From Comamonas sp. SCN 67-35 (GTDB taxonomy: Bacteria; Pseudomonadota; Gammaproteobacteria; Burkholderiales; Burkholderiaceae_C), in contig MEFV01000007.1 of the NCBI GenBank assembly GCA_001725255.1, positions 124,001 to 188,000 on the forward strand: DNA of 64,000 bases. Direction: 5' to 3'. The position numbers and the translations under genes are program-made. Below the pieces are notes generated by a model. That model saw only the letters and a list, made by a program, of their open reading frames with translations. It did not search any database and was not told the DNA's origin. Of this stretch, positions 1-13,362 are shown piece after piece. How positions within the stretch are numbered: position 1 is the stretch's first letter; every line of letters starts with the position of its first letter.

Positions 1-542
1 CGCCGATGAACCGCCGCCGCGACGCCGCCGCCGCCGCCGCCGAACTGCTGCTGTACATGGAAGAGCGCGCCGCCCGCGATGGAGACAGCGTGGCCACCAT
101 GGGCATGCTCAGCGTGCCCAGCGGCTCGGTCAACGTGGTGCCGGGGCGCTGCGAATTCAGCCTGGACCTGCGCGCCCCCGGCAACGCCCAGCGCGATGCC
201 CTCGTGGCCGACATCCTGCAGCGCCTGGACGACGTCTGCCAGCGCCGCGGCTTGCAGTACGTGGCCGAGCGCAGCATGCAAGCCAGCGCCGCGCCCAGCA
301 ACCCCGCGCTGCAGCAGCGCTGGGAAACCGCCGTACGGTCGCTGGGCCTGCCCGTGCACCGCATGCCCAGCGGCGCCGGGCACGACGCGATGAAGATCCA
401 CCAGATGCTGCCACAGGCCATGCTCTTCGTGCGCGGCGAAAACAGCGGCATCAGCCACAACCCGCTCGAATCCACCACGGCCGACGACCTGCAGCTGGCC
501 GTGTTCGCCTACAGCCACGTCCTGAACCAACTCGCCCAGTAA
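1..542 (+). CDS. Zn-dependent amidohydrolase, allantoate amidohydrolase / N-carbamoyl-amino-acid hydrolase type, C-terminal part (5' end outside window)
   Basis: This is the 3' part of a gene that begins left of the window; the reading frame is open from base 3. The visible 179 residues start at the PMNRRRDA segment, which in this family follows the substrate-binding HAGTTP motif. They carry the SGAGHDAM motif with its conserved His and the late GISHNP(L)E segment. Family members are M20-fold binuclear zinc enzymes that hydrolyse N-carbamoyl amino acids or allantoate. An M20 hydrolase gene follows after 10 bases and an NCS2 permease comes next, so purine/ureide breakdown is a plausible setting. 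The exact substrate cannot be read from this fragment. Confidence 0.85.
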   Translation, partial: PMNRRRDAAAAAAELLLYMEERAARDGDSVATMGMLSVPSGSVNVVPGRCEFSLDLRAPGNAQRDALVADILQRLDDVCQRRGLQYVAERSMQASAAPSNPALQQRWETAVRSLGLPVHRMPSGAGHDAMKIHQMLPQAMLFVRGENSGISHNPLESTTADDLQLAVFAYSHVLNQLAQ

Positions 543-552
543 AACCCAGACC

Positions 553-1812
553 ATGACCACAACCTACGAACAACTCGACGCCTGGATCGACCAGCACTTC
601 GACGAACAGGTACGCTTTCTGCAGGAACTGGTGCGCGTGCCCACCGACACGCCGCCCGGCAACAACGCGCCGCACGCGGAGCGCACCGCCGAACTCATCC
701 GCGCCTTCGGCTTCGAGGCCGAGAAGCACCCGGTGCCCGACGCCGAGGTGAAGGCCTACGGCATGCAGTCCATCACCAACCTCATCGTGCGCCGCCCCTA
801 CGGCAAGGGCGGTCTCACGCTCGCGCTCAATGCGCACGGCGACGTGGTGCCGCCGGGCGAAGGTTGGCAGCACGCCCCCTACGGCGCCGAGATCGAGGGC
901 GGCAAGCTCTACGGCCGGGCCGCCGCGGTGAGCAAGTGCGACTTCTCCACCTTCAGCTTCGCGGTGCGCGCGCTCGAAGCCGTGGCCCGGCCCGCCAAGG
1001 GCAGCATCGAACTGCACTTCACCTACGACGAGGAATTCGGCGGCCTGCTCGGCCCGGGCTGGCTGCTCTCCCAAGGCCTGACCAAGCCCGACCTGATGAT
1101 CGCCGCCGGTTTTTCGTATGAAGTCGTCACCGCGCACAACGGTTGCCTGCAGCTCGAAGTGACCATCCAGGGCCGCATGGCGCACGCCGCCGTGCCGCAC
1201 ACGGGCGTGGACGCCCTGCAGGCCGCAGTCTTCATCATGAACGCACTCTATGCCGAGAACACCGCCTACCAGGAGGTGAGCTCCAGGGTGAGGGGTATCG
1301 ACCACCCCTACCTCAACATCGGCCGCATCGAAGGCGGCACCAACACCAACGTGATCCCAGGGAAGGTCGTGCTCAAGCTCGACCGCCGCATGATCCCCGA
1401 GGAAAACCCAGCCAAGGTCGAAGCGCGCCTGCGCAAGGTCATCCAGGATGCCACCCGGCACTTCAATCGCTGGCGCGGCGTCAAGGGCGAGGCGGCCGTC
1501 ACCACCGACGTGCGCCGCATCCTGCTGGCCAACGCGATGACGCCGCTCAAGGGCAACACCCCTCTGGTCGATGCGCTGCAAAAGCACGGAGAAGCCGTGT
1601 TTGGCGAGAAACCGCCCGCCGTGGGCACACCGCTGTACACCGACGTGCGCCTGTATGTCGAACGCGGCATACCCGGCGTGATCTACGGTGCCGGCCCGCG
1701 CACCGTGCTGGAGAGCCACGCCAAGCGCAATGACGAGCGCATCGATCTCGAAGACCTGCGCCGCGCCACCAAGGTCGTTGCGCGCAGCCTGTGCGACCTG
1801 ATGGCGCGGTAA
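553..1812 (+). CDS. M20 family metallopeptidase (ArgE/DapE-like deacylase)
   Basis: The 419-residue protein has the M20 layout: catalytic domain, lid domain (roughly residues 200-310) and return to the catalytic domain. Visible motifs are the metal-binding LNAHGD near residue 95 and the TYDEE segment near 157 with the general-base Glu. In the usual GRGxxDxK segment the bridging Asp is not in place: the sequence reads LYGRAAAVSKCD, with Val at the expected position and an Asp four residues later. The gene starts 10 bases after the preceding amidohydrolase and is probably cotranscribed with it. Family enzymes cleave N-acyl or peptide amide bonds. The substrate is unknown; an acylated amino acid or a ureide is possible. 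Confidence 0.85.
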   Translation: MTTTYEQLDAWIDQHFDEQVRFLQELVRVPTDTPPGNNAPHAERTAELIRAFGFEAEKHPVPDAEVKAYGMQSITNLIVRRPYGKGGLTLALNAHGDVVPPGEGWQHAPYGAEIEGGKLYGRAAAVSKCDFSTFSFAVRALEAVARPAKGSIELHFTYDEEFGGLLGPGWLLSQGLTKPDLMIAAGFSYEVVTAHNGCLQLEVTIQGRMAHAAVPHTGVDALQAAVFIMNALYAENTAYQEVSSRVRGIDHPYLNIGRIEGGTNTNVIPGKVVLKLDRRMIPEENPAKVEARLRKVIQDATRHFNRWRGVKGEAAVTTDVRRILLANAMTPLKGNTPLVDALQKHGEAVFGEKPPAVGTPLYTDVRLYVERGIPGVIYGAGPRTVLESHAKRNDERIDLEDLRRATKVVARSLCDLMAR

Positions 1813-1827
1813 GGGGCTTATTTGAAA

Positions 1828-1849
1828 ACGGGGTTCTTGTCAACCCCGT
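1828..1849. other. Perfect 8-bp inverted repeat (hairpin) after the M20 gene
   Basis: Arms ACGGGGTT and AACCCCGT enclose a 6-base loop just downstream of the M20 stop codon. No run of T follows, so it is a weak candidate for an intrinsic terminator. It could instead protect the 3' end of the upstream mRNA. Confidence 0.4.
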
Positions 1850-1878
1850 GTATCCCATAGTGTTCATGCCACTTGTTT

Positions 1879-1886
1879 TGTATACA
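1879..1886. promoter_or_regulatory. Palindrome TGTATACA in the NCS2 permease upstream region; candidate operator
   Basis: An 8-base perfect palindrome lies about 40 bases upstream of the permease start, in a short AT-rich patch that also holds a second TTTGTATG-like half site at 1890-1897. TGTATACA cores are seen in operators of several GntR-family repressors. That link is inference; no regulator gene is visible beside it. Confidence 0.3.
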
Positions 1887-1924
1887 CTTTTTGTATGTAA
1901 CCTTCCCCTTCTCAGGAGCCTTGC

Positions 1925-3412
1925 ATGCAAAAATCCGTCCACCCGGTAGATGAAAAACTCTCCTGGGGCCACATGATCACCCTGGGCATGCAGCACGTGC
2001 TCGTGATGTACGCGGGCGCCGTGGCGGTGCCGCTCATCGTCGGGCGCGCGCTCAATCTCACACCCGAACAGGTGGCCCACCTCATCTCGGCCGACCTCTT
2101 CGTCTGCGGCCTGGTCACGATGATCCAGGCGGGCGGCGCCACGCAATGGTTCGGCATCAAGCTGCCCGTCATGATGGGCGTGACCTTCGCGGCCGTCGCG
2201 CCCATGGTCTCGATGGCGCAGACCAACGGCGGGCCCTACGGCGCGGGGCTGATCTTCGGCTCGGTCATCGGCGCCGGCGTCGTCGCCATCCTGATCGCGC
2301 CGCTGATGAGCCGCATGCTGCGCTTCTTTCCGCCCGTGGTCACGGGCACCATCATCGCGGTCATCGGCATCAGCCTGATGCGCATCGGCATCAACTGGAT
2401 CTTCGGCAACCCCGTCGGCCCCACCGCGCCCTCGGTCACCAACCCCGAATACATCAAGTGGCTCTCCGAGCTGCAGGCCGCCGTGAGCGCGCCAGGCTCG
2501 CAGCTTGCGCCCGTGCCCAAGGGCCTGGCCATCCTGCCCACCATTCCCAACCCGAAGTACGCCGACCTCACGGGCGTGGGCATCTCGGGCATCGTGCTGC
2601 TCACCATCCTGTTCGTCGCGCGCTTCGGCAAGGGCTTCTTCGCCAACATCTCGGTGCTCGTCGGCATCATCGTGGGCGGCGTCATCACCGCGGCCATGGG
2701 CCTCATGACCTTCGAGAAAGTGGGCAAGGCCGCGTGGTTCGACCTGGTGCTGCCGTTTCAGATCGCCTATCCGGTGTTCGACCCCATCCTCATCCTCACG
2801 ATGTCGCTGGTGATGATCGTCGTGCTGATCGAATCGACCGGCATGTTCCTCGCGCTGGGCGAAATGACCGGCAAGGAGATCACGCCCGAAGACCTCAAGC
2901 GCGGCCTGCGCACCGACGGTCTGGGCACCGTGATCGGCGGCCTGTTCAGCACCTTCCCCTACACCAGCTTTTCGCAGAACGTCGGGCTCGTCGCCGTCAC
3001 CGGCATCAAGAGCCGCTGGGTGTGCGTGGTGGGCGGCGCCATCATGATCGCCTTCGGCATCGTGCCCAAGATGGGCGCCCTCGTTGAATCACTGCCCACC
3101 GTGGTGCTGGGCGGCGCGGGCCTGGTGATGTTCGGCATGGTCGCGGCCACCGGCATCCGCATCCTCGCGAGCGTGGATTTTCACAACAACCGCAACAACG
3201 CCATCATCGTCGCCATCTCCATCGGCGTCGGCATGATTCCGCTCGTCGCGCCCAACTTCCGCCAGTGGATGCCGCACGCCATCCACCCGCTGATCGAATC
3301 GGGCATCCTGCTCGCCTCGGTGGCCGCCGTGGCGCTCAATCTCTTCTTCAATGGCGCCAAGGACGACCCCCAGGCTGCCGCCAAGGCCAGCCTGCAATCG
3401 AGCGCCCACTGA
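1925..3412 (+). CDS. NCS2 family nucleobase permease (xanthine/urate type)
   Basis: A 495-residue integral membrane protein with the many hydrophobic segments expected of the 14-helix NCS2 (UraA/UapA) fold. The N-terminus carries the GMQHVLVMYAGAVAVP signature. The late motif SQNVGLVAVTGIKSR corresponds to the QNxGxxxxTGxxSR element, which in this family separates xanthine/urate carriers from uracil carriers. It should import an oxidised purine with protons across the inner membrane. It follows two amidohydrolase-type genes after a 112-base gap with its own probable promoter. The start at 1925 has an AGGAG sequence about 8 bases upstream. Which purine is carried is inferred only. Confidence 0.9.
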   Translation: MQKSVHPVDEKLSWGHMITLGMQHVLVMYAGAVAVPLIVGRALNLTPEQVAHLISADLFVCGLVTMIQAGGATQWFGIKLPVMMGVTFAAVAPMVSMAQTNGGPYGAGLIFGSVIGAGVVAILIAPLMSRMLRFFPPVVTGTIIAVIGISLMRIGINWIFGNPVGPTAPSVTNPEYIKWLSELQAAVSAPGSQLAPVPKGLAILPTIPNPKYADLTGVGISGIVLLTILFVARFGKGFFANISVLVGIIVGGVITAAMGLMTFEKVGKAAWFDLVLPFQIAYPVFDPILILTMSLVMIVVLIESTGMFLALGEMTGKEITPEDLKRGLRTDGLGTVIGGLFSTFPYTSFSQNVGLVAVTGIKSRWVCVVGGAIMIAFGIVPKMGALVESLPTVVLGGAGLVMFGMVAATGIRILASVDFHNNRNNAIIVAISIGVGMIPLVAPNFRQWMPHAIHPLIESGILLASVAAVALNLFFNGAKDDPQAAAKASLQSSAH

Positions 3413-3433
3413 CGACCCCCTGCACCCTCACCC

Positions 3434-3470
3434 GGCCGACAGAGCGCTTGAAGTCGCCCTGTCGGCCTTT
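3434..3470 (+). terminator. Probable intrinsic terminator of the NCS2 permease gene
   Basis: A 9-bp perfect stem GGCCGACAG / CTGTCGGCC with a 16-base loop is followed by TTTCCGTTT, 22 bases after the permease stop codon. Confidence 0.65.
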
Positions 3471-3513
3471 CCGTTTGCAGTAAGCTAGCCGCAAGCATTC
3501 CAGGTCAACCATC

Positions 3514-5811
<2,298 letters not shown>

Positions 5812-5833
5812 ACCCTGGTTCGAGGCAGAAAGA

Positions 5834-6526
5834 ATGACCGATACACCCGACAACACCATCGTCTATGGCACCAAGGATGTGCTCATCAGCCTGTGCAACT
5901 CCGTCACCCGCGTGCTCTCGGTGGCCACGCAGGGCACGGTACGTTATTCAGGCATGGTGCAGCGCATCGGCAAGACCTGCCTGAAGCCCGACATCGGCTG
6001 CTTCGTTCTCTTCAACGGGGGCTTTTCCGGCCTGGTGGTGATCAATTTCTCCGCCGCCGCGGCGATGGAGATCTACCAGAGCTACCTGCTGAGCATGGGC
6101 ATGTCCGAAAGCGACCTCGCCCCCGCCTACACCTCGGACGAGGTGGCCAACGTGATGGGCGAGCTCATGAACCAGGTCGTGGGCGACTTCACCAGCGCCA
6201 TCCAGCGCGAGCTGCAGACCCGCATCACGCAGAATCAGCCCAAGATGCTGGTGCTCAACCAGCAGGTGGTGCTGAGCGTGGACGCCAACCTCGACCAGCC
6301 CGAGGCCCGGCGCGTCACCTTCTACACCGCCAGGAACAACATCTTCTACCTCGAACTGGCGATCGACCGCACCCAGTTCATCAAGCTCTACGACTTCGAG
6401 CCCCAGGAAGCGCCCGACCCCGACAGCCTCATGACCCAGGCCGCCAGCCAGCACCAGGCCGCCGCGCCGCAGACCGGCAACGGCGGCTCGGACATGGACG
6501 ACCTGCTCAGGTCGCTGGGCATGTAG
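5834..6526 (+). CDS. DUF3334 family protein (CheX-like fold)
   Basis: A 230-residue cytoplasmic protein that I recognise as DUF3334, a family of gammaproteobacteria and betaproteobacteria related to the CheX/CheC phosphatase fold. Typical segments are LISLCNSVTRVLSVATQ, GCFVLFNGGFSGLVVINF and DEVANVMGELMNQVVGDF; the last resembles the ExxN active-site helix of CheX-like proteins (E..MN..VGDF). The C-terminal 40 residues are Gln/Ala-rich and probably disordered. The ATG at 5834, preceded by AGAAAGA, fits the family better than the upstream in-frame ATG at 5786, which lies inside maeB. Its function has not been established. Phosphatase or signalling activity is inference from the fold. Confidence 0.85.
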   Translation: MTDTPDNTIVYGTKDVLISLCNSVTRVLSVATQGTVRYSGMVQRIGKTCLKPDIGCFVLFNGGFSGLVVINFSAAAAMEIYQSYLLSMGMSESDLAPAYTSDEVANVMGELMNQVVGDFTSAIQRELQTRITQNQPKMLVLNQQVVLSVDANLDQPEARRVTFYTARNNIFYLELAIDRTQFIKLYDFEPQEAPDPDSLMTQAASQHQAAAPQTGNGGSDMDDLLRSLGM

Positions 6527-6565
6527 CGCCAGCTACAATTTGCAGCCCTCTGCGCGACGGGCCAC

Positions 6566-6653
6566 GGAGACTTGGGTGAGTGGTTTAAACCAGCAGTCTT
6601 GAAAACTGCCGACGGGCGACCGTCCGTGAGTTCGAATCTCACAGTCTCCGCCA
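6566..6653 (+). tRNA. tRNA-Ser (anticodon UGA)
   Basis: A full class II tRNA: acceptor stem GGAGACT / AGTCTCC, discriminator G and encoded CCA at 6651-6653. The anticodon loop is CTTGAAA with TGA at 6600-6602. A long variable arm (GACGGGCGACCGTC) and T loop TTCGAATC are present. It reads UCA codons. It lies 39 bases after the DUF3334 stop codon and 58 bases before ribD. Confidence 0.97.
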
Positions 6654-6711
6654 GCACAAAAGAACTCGTCCCACGCCAGCAACAACGTATCGCACTACCA
6701 TCGCGGGGCAC

Positions 6712-7836
6712 ATGATCACTGCCCATCCTCCCATGAATCAGGCGCTTGAGCTGGCCGCTCAGGCGCTTTTTCTTTCCAATCCCAACCCCCGCGTGGGCTG
6801 CGTCATCACGGCGGCCGACGCACGGGTGCTGGGCTGCGGTTTCACACAACAGGCCGGGGGGCCGCACGCCGAGGTGATGGCGCTGCGCGACGCGGCGGCG
6901 CAAGGCCGTGAAGTGCGCGGCGCCACCGCCTGGGTGACGCTGGAGCCGTGCGCGCACCAGGGACGCACGGGGCCGTGCTGCGACGCGCTGATCGCAGCGG
7001 GCGTCGCACGCGTGGTGGCATCCATCGCCGACCCCAACCCGCTGGTGGCAGGCCAGGGCTTCGCGCGATTGCGCGCGGCGGGCGTGCAGGTCGAAGTGGG
7101 ACCGGGGGCGGCCGCCTCGCGCGAGCTCAACATCGGCTTTTTCAGCCGCATGATGCGCGCCACGCCCTGGGTGCGGATGAAGGCCGCCACCTCGCTCGAT
7201 GGCGTGGCGGCGCTGGCCAATGGGGCGAGCCAGTGGATCACCTCACCCGAAGCGCGCGCCGACGGCCACACGTGGCGCGCGCGCGCCTGCGCGGTGCTCA
7301 CGGGCGTGGGCACAGTGCTCGCGGACGATCCCCTGCTGAACGTGCGCGGCGTGGCCACCATGCGCCAGCCGCATCTGGTGATTGTGGACAGCCGCCTGCG
7401 CACGCTGCCCGGCGCCCGGCTCTTCGACGTGCCGGACAGGCAGGTCTGGATCTACGCCGCGCGCGAGGATGCGGCGGCGGCCGGGGCGCTGCGGGCGCGC
7501 GGCGCCACGGTCTCGCTGCTGCCCGGTGCCGATGGCCGGGTGGACCTGCACGCGCTCCTGCGTGACCTGGCGGCACGCAGCGTGAACGAACTGCACCTGG
7601 AGGCAGGGCCGCGGCTGGGCGGCGCCTTCGTGCAGGCCGGGCTGGTGGATGAACTGCTGCTGTACCTCGCCCCCATGTTGCTGGGCAGCGGCGGGCAGCA
7701 GCTAGCCGATTGGGGGCCGCTGCAGGCCCTGTCGCAGGGCCTGGGGCTTGAGTGGCAGAGCGTGCAGCGCGTGGGACCGGATTTGCGCTTGCTGACGCGA
7801 GCCAAGGGGCGGGCGGATTTCAGTGATTTGGAATGA
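6712..7836 (+). CDS. ribD: Bifunctional riboflavin biosynthesis protein RibD (deaminase/reductase)
   Basis: 374 residues. The N-terminal cytidine-deaminase-like domain has the zinc site GPHAEVMAL and TLEPCAHQGRTGPCCDAL (His, Cys, Cys). The C-terminal reductase domain runs from about residue 150 with MKAATSLDGVAAL. The protein deaminates the first pyrimidine intermediate made from GTP and then reduces its ribose, steps two and three of riboflavin synthesis in the cytoplasm. The ATG at 6712 is used here, but the family usually begins near the second Met (6733, MNQALELAAQ), which is equally possible. No FMN riboswitch was seen in the 58 bases upstream. The gene stands alone between the tRNA and a convergent GNAT gene. 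Confidence 0.95.
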   Translation: MITAHPPMNQALELAAQALFLSNPNPRVGCVITAADARVLGCGFTQQAGGPHAEVMALRDAAAQGREVRGATAWVTLEPCAHQGRTGPCCDALIAAGVARVVASIADPNPLVAGQGFARLRAAGVQVEVGPGAAASRELNIGFFSRMMRATPWVRMKAATSLDGVAALANGASQWITSPEARADGHTWRARACAVLTGVGTVLADDPLLNVRGVATMRQPHLVIVDSRLRTLPGARLFDVPDRQVWIYAAREDAAAAGALRARGATVSLLPGADGRVDLHALLRDLAARSVNELHLEAGPRLGGAFVQAGLVDELLLYLAPMLLGSGGQQLADWGPLQALSQGLGLEWQSVQRVGPDLRLLTRAKGRADFSDLE

Positions 7837-7875
7837 AACACGACCCAGTCCCCTGCCAGCAAAGCGCAGGAGGCT

Positions 7876-8397
7876 CTAGCTCAAGGAGCGCTGCAGCCGC
7901 ACTTCCTCGATCTTCACGCCGCCAATCACGGCCGTCTTGGCGGTGCTCATCTCACGCTTGAAACCCGCCGCCTCGTGAAAACGCAGCGCGCGCTCGTTGC
8001 GCAGCGGCACCCAGGCGGTCACGGTGGTGCAGCCCTCCTCGGCCAGGCCTTCGCGCGCGGCGTCCCACAGCGCCAGGCCCACGCCCTGATCCCAATGGCC
8101 AGGATCCGCGTAAATGGCCCAGATCTCACCGGTGGTCGGGCGGGTCTTGGGGTCGCGCGAGCGGTCGAAACCGACGAAGCCGACGATCTTGTCGTCCTCC
8201 ACGGCCACCTGCACCTGCGGCTCGCAGTAGTCGATGGCCTCGCGCCAGTAGGCCTGGCGCTTTTCGGGGGAAGACATGACCTTGAGCTGCTCGTCGGGGA
8301 CGACGCCTTTGTAGGCTTGCAAGGCAGCGGAGGTATGGACTTGGGCGATGGCCTTGGCATCGCGCAGCGTGGCGGGACGTACCTGAATACGAGACAT
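7876..8397 (-). CDS. GNAT family N-acetyltransferase
   Basis: 173 residues from the ATG at 8397. The acetyl-CoA-binding core is visible as IWAIYADPGHWDQGVGLAL (the Q-x-x-G-x-G/A pattern) followed by the typical RNERALRFHEAAGFKRE segment. These enzymes move an acetyl group from acetyl-CoA to an amine; the acceptor here is unknown. An in-frame ATG 45 bases upstream would add an unconserved VCVCVF stretch, so the shorter start is preferred, although no clear ribosome-binding site is seen at either. It converges with ribD, with 39 bases between the stops. Confidence 0.8.
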   Translation of the reverse strand: MSRIQVRPATLRDAKAIAQVHTSAALQAYKGVVPDEQLKVMSSPEKRQAYWREAIDYCEPQVQVAVEDDKIVGFVGFDRSRDPKTRPTTGEIWAIYADPGHWDQGVGLALWDAAREGLAEEGCTTVTAWVPLRNERALRFHEAAGFKREMSTAKTAVIGGVKIEEVRLQRSLS

Positions 8398-8512
8398 GAA
8401 AACACAAACACAAACGTGAGAAAGGCCGCGATTCTCGCGCAAAAACTTTTATGTGCCTTACGAAGGCGAAACGAAGTTTTGTGCTAGCACGGCGCGGGGC
8501 CCCGGATGAAGG

Positions 8513-9958
8513 CTACAGGAGCTTGCGCAGCACGCTCATGACGCGGTCGAAACGCGCGCCGTAAGGCGGATACAGCGCGCCCCCTGCACTGAGGCGTGAC
8601 TGCACCAGCACCGGCTTGGCGTGGCTGAAGCGCACGAAGCCCGGCTCGCCGTGATAGGCGCCCCAGCCGCTGTCGCCCACGCCGCCGAAGGGCAGGTTCT
8701 CGTGCGCGATGTGCAGCAGCGTGTCGTTCACCGTGACGCCGCCGCTCACGGTGCGCGCCAGCACCTCATCGCGCACCGCCTGGCGGTTGCCGAACCAGTA
8801 CAGCGAGAGCGGACGCGGGTGCGCGTTGATGTGATTGACCGCCCCGTCGAGCGCTTCGTAGCCGATCACCGGCAGCACCGGGCCGAAGATCTCCTCCTGC
8901 ATCAGGCGCATGCCGTCGGTGGCGCCGAAGACCAGCGCGGGCGCCATCTGGCGGGCGATGCCGTCGCCCAGGCTTTGCCGGGGCGGCGCGGGGGTGCCAG
9001 GCGCGGCCGAAAGCTCCTGCACGTCGGCGCCCATCTCGCGCGCCTCGCGCAGCAGATCGTGCAGGCGCGCGAGGTGGCGCGGCGTGATGATGGAGGCGTA
9101 GTCGGGGTTGCCCTCGAAGTACGGAAAGAGCCGTGCCACGGCCGCGCGATACGCCTCGGCAAAGGCCGCCTCGTTGCCCTTGGGGACAAAGAGATAGTCG
9201 GGCGCGATGCAGGTCTGCCCGGCATTGAGCAGCTTGCCGTGCGCGATCTTGGTGGCAGCGTCACGCAGGTCGCAGTCCGCGTCGAGGATGGCGGGCGACT
9301 TGCCGCCGAGCTCCAGCGTGGTCGGCGTGAGATGGGCGGCGGCGGCCAGGGCCACCTTGCGGCCCACGGCCGTCGAACCGGTAAACACCAGATGATCGAG
9401 CGGGAGCGACGCCACCTGCGTGGCCACGTCGGCACCGCCCTGCACCACGCAGAACTCCTCGGGTGCGAAGAACTGCGCCACCAGATCGGCCAGCTTGGCC
9501 GAGGTGTGCGGCGTGAGTTCGCTGGGCTTGAGCAGCACGCGGTTGCCGGCCGCAAGCGCCCCGATGGCGGGGCCCAGGGCGAGCTGCACCGGGTAGTTCC
9601 ACGGCGAGATGACGCCGATCACCCCCAGCGGCTGGCGCTGCACCCAGGCGCGCGCGGGCTGCAGATACAAGGGCGTGCGCACCTTCTGTGGGCGGCACCA
9701 GCGCGCCAGGTGTTTCAGCGTGGACGCGAGCTGCGCGCGCAGCAGGAAAAAATCCGCCACTTCGGTGAGGCGCGGCGAGCGCATGCCGAAATCGGCCTGC
9801 ACGGCCGCGGCCAGCGTCGGCGCGTGCTGGTCAAGCAGGGAGCGCAGGCGCAGCAGCCGCTCGCGGCGCACGGCCACTGGCGCATCGGGCTGCGCGCGGC
9901 TGGCGGCATGCTGGGCCTTGAAGAGCCGCTGCACTTCTTCGGAGCTGGTATCGGGCAT
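8513..9958 (-). CDS. Aldehyde dehydrogenase, coniferyl aldehyde dehydrogenase-like
   Basis: 481 residues of the NAD(P)+ aldehyde dehydrogenase superfamily. Motifs include ISPWNYPVQLALGP, KPSELTP, the cofactor loop FTGSTAVGR, ELGGKSP with the general-base Glu, and GQTCIAPDY with the catalytic Cys. The PTPLYLQPARAW-like spacing and SPWNYP motif match the CalB/coniferyl aldehyde dehydrogenase branch, which lacks the first ~15 residues of classical ALDHs. It oxidises an aldehyde to the acid. The ATG at 9958 (MPDTSS) is chosen over one 51 bases upstream because it matches the family N-terminus. The true substrate is not shown; phenylpropanoid or fatty aldehydes are possible. Confidence 0.85.
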   Translation of the reverse strand: MPDTSSEEVQRLFKAQHAASRAQPDAPVAVRRERLLRLRSLLDQHAPTLAAAVQADFGMRSPRLTEVADFFLLRAQLASTLKHLARWCRPQKVRTPLYLQPARAWVQRQPLGVIGVISPWNYPVQLALGPAIGALAAGNRVLLKPSELTPHTSAKLADLVAQFFAPEEFCVVQGGADVATQVASLPLDHLVFTGSTAVGRKVALAAAAHLTPTTLELGGKSPAILDADCDLRDAATKIAHGKLLNAGQTCIAPDYLFVPKGNEAAFAEAYRAAVARLFPYFEGNPDYASIITPRHLARLHDLLREAREMGADVQELSAAPGTPAPPRQSLGDGIARQMAPALVFGATDGMRLMQEEIFGPVLPVIGYEALDGAVNHINAHPRPLSLYWFGNRQAVRDEVLARTVSGGVTVNDTLLHIAHENLPFGGVGDSGWGAYHGEPGFVRFSHAKPVLVQSRLSAGGALYPPYGARFDRVMSVLRKLL

Positions 9959-10054
9959 GTCCTGGCCTTCCAAAAGGGTGAGGCGCGCCCGCATGCCACC
10001 GCAGTCCACGCGCAGGCCGCGCCCGTGAGATACCGGCGCAGTGTGGCACCGCGC

Positions 10055-10372
10055 TCAGCGGATTTCGCGCGGCTCTACGTCGGTCACGTCGCCCAGGCGA
10101 CTGACGCTGCTCCTGGCCTTGCTGGCGGTGTGCGATGTCCAGCGCGCGGTGCTGCGGTACACGGTGCTGAAGCCATGGCGCGGATCCATGCGCATGACCC
10201 AGGGCATGGCGGGGCGGCCCGTCAGGCGCGCCCATAGCAGGCGGATGCCCCACGCCAGCGCCAGCACACTGGCGGCGACCAGCAAGCTCAGGAACAGCAC
10301 CGCGCCCATGACGACCACGAGCAGGCGCAGGCTCCAGCGCGCGACGGTGGTGACGACTTCGTTCAAAACCAT
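10055..10372 (-). CDS. Small membrane protein of unknown function
   Basis: 105 residues with one or two hydrophobic segments (about residues 15-45, SLRLLVVVMGAVLFLSLLVA then WGIRLLWARLTG). A polar Ser/Thr/Arg-rich tail follows. The ATG at 10372 has an AGAGG ribosome-binding sequence 2-3 bases before it. I recognise no domain. It lies downstream of clpB on the same strand after 190 bases and upstream of the aldehyde dehydrogenase gene after 96 bases, so it could belong to either transcript. It should be an inner-membrane protein. Longer upstream reading frames exist but have no conserved look. Confidence 0.6.
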   Translation of the reverse strand: MVLNEVVTTVARWSLRLLVVVMGAVLFLSLLVAASVLALAWGIRLLWARLTGRPAMPWVMRMDPRHGFSTVYRSTARWTSHTASKARSSVSRLGDVTDVEPREIR

Positions 10373-10562
10373 GCCTCTTTCTGTTGGGGTGGGTGCGCCG
10401 CTTGGCGCCGCACACCCGTCTATGGTAAGCCGCAATCGGCGATGCATCATCACGGCCTGCGAATACCCGGGAAACGGAGCCTGCAGGCAGGGCCGCACGA
10501 TGATGCCGCCTTGTGCGTAGATGGCAACCGGATGGGGAAGTTCAAGCCTGCCGCGCCCCACC

Positions 10563-13163
<2,601 letters not shown>

Positions 13164-13184
13164 GGAACCTCCGAATTGCCCTGC

Positions 13185-13212
13185 AAATGCGGCAAGTCTG
13201 ACAAGTTTCAAG
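13185..13212 (-). promoter_or_regulatory. Sigma-32-type heat-shock promoter of clpB
   Basis: On the minus strand the sequence reads CTTGAAA (13212-13206), a 13-base spacer and CCGCATTT (13192-13185). The RpoH consensus in proteobacteria is CTTGAAA then CCCCATNT with 11-16 bases between. The -35 is exact and the -10 differs at one position. Transcription would start about 15 bases before the clpB ATG, just upstream of its ribosome-binding site. Confidence 0.75.
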
Positions 13213-13362
13213 TTCGACATCCACGGGGAAACCCACCTGCAATGCAGGCAGATATCCGCATCAAAACAGCTTGCCTTGATTTACGGCTGGGCGCTAAATG
13301 CTACCCAATCAATAGCAGCATCCAAAACCCGATGGGGCGCGCTCGCAAGGAACAAACCCGGC

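Noticed and set aside
1828..1849. Hairpin after the M20 gene as an intrinsic terminator
   Set aside because: The stem is perfect but no T-run follows, so it is listed only as a hairpin.
7840..7885. Possible sixth copy of the palindromic repeat between ribD and the GNAT gene
   Set aside because: Only short pieces (CTGCCAGC, AAAGCGC) agree; too decayed to call.
10373..10562. tRNA-like wording (GGCTTGAAC and flanking stems) downstream of clpB
   Set aside because: No acceptor stem, anticodon arm or CCA could be assembled.
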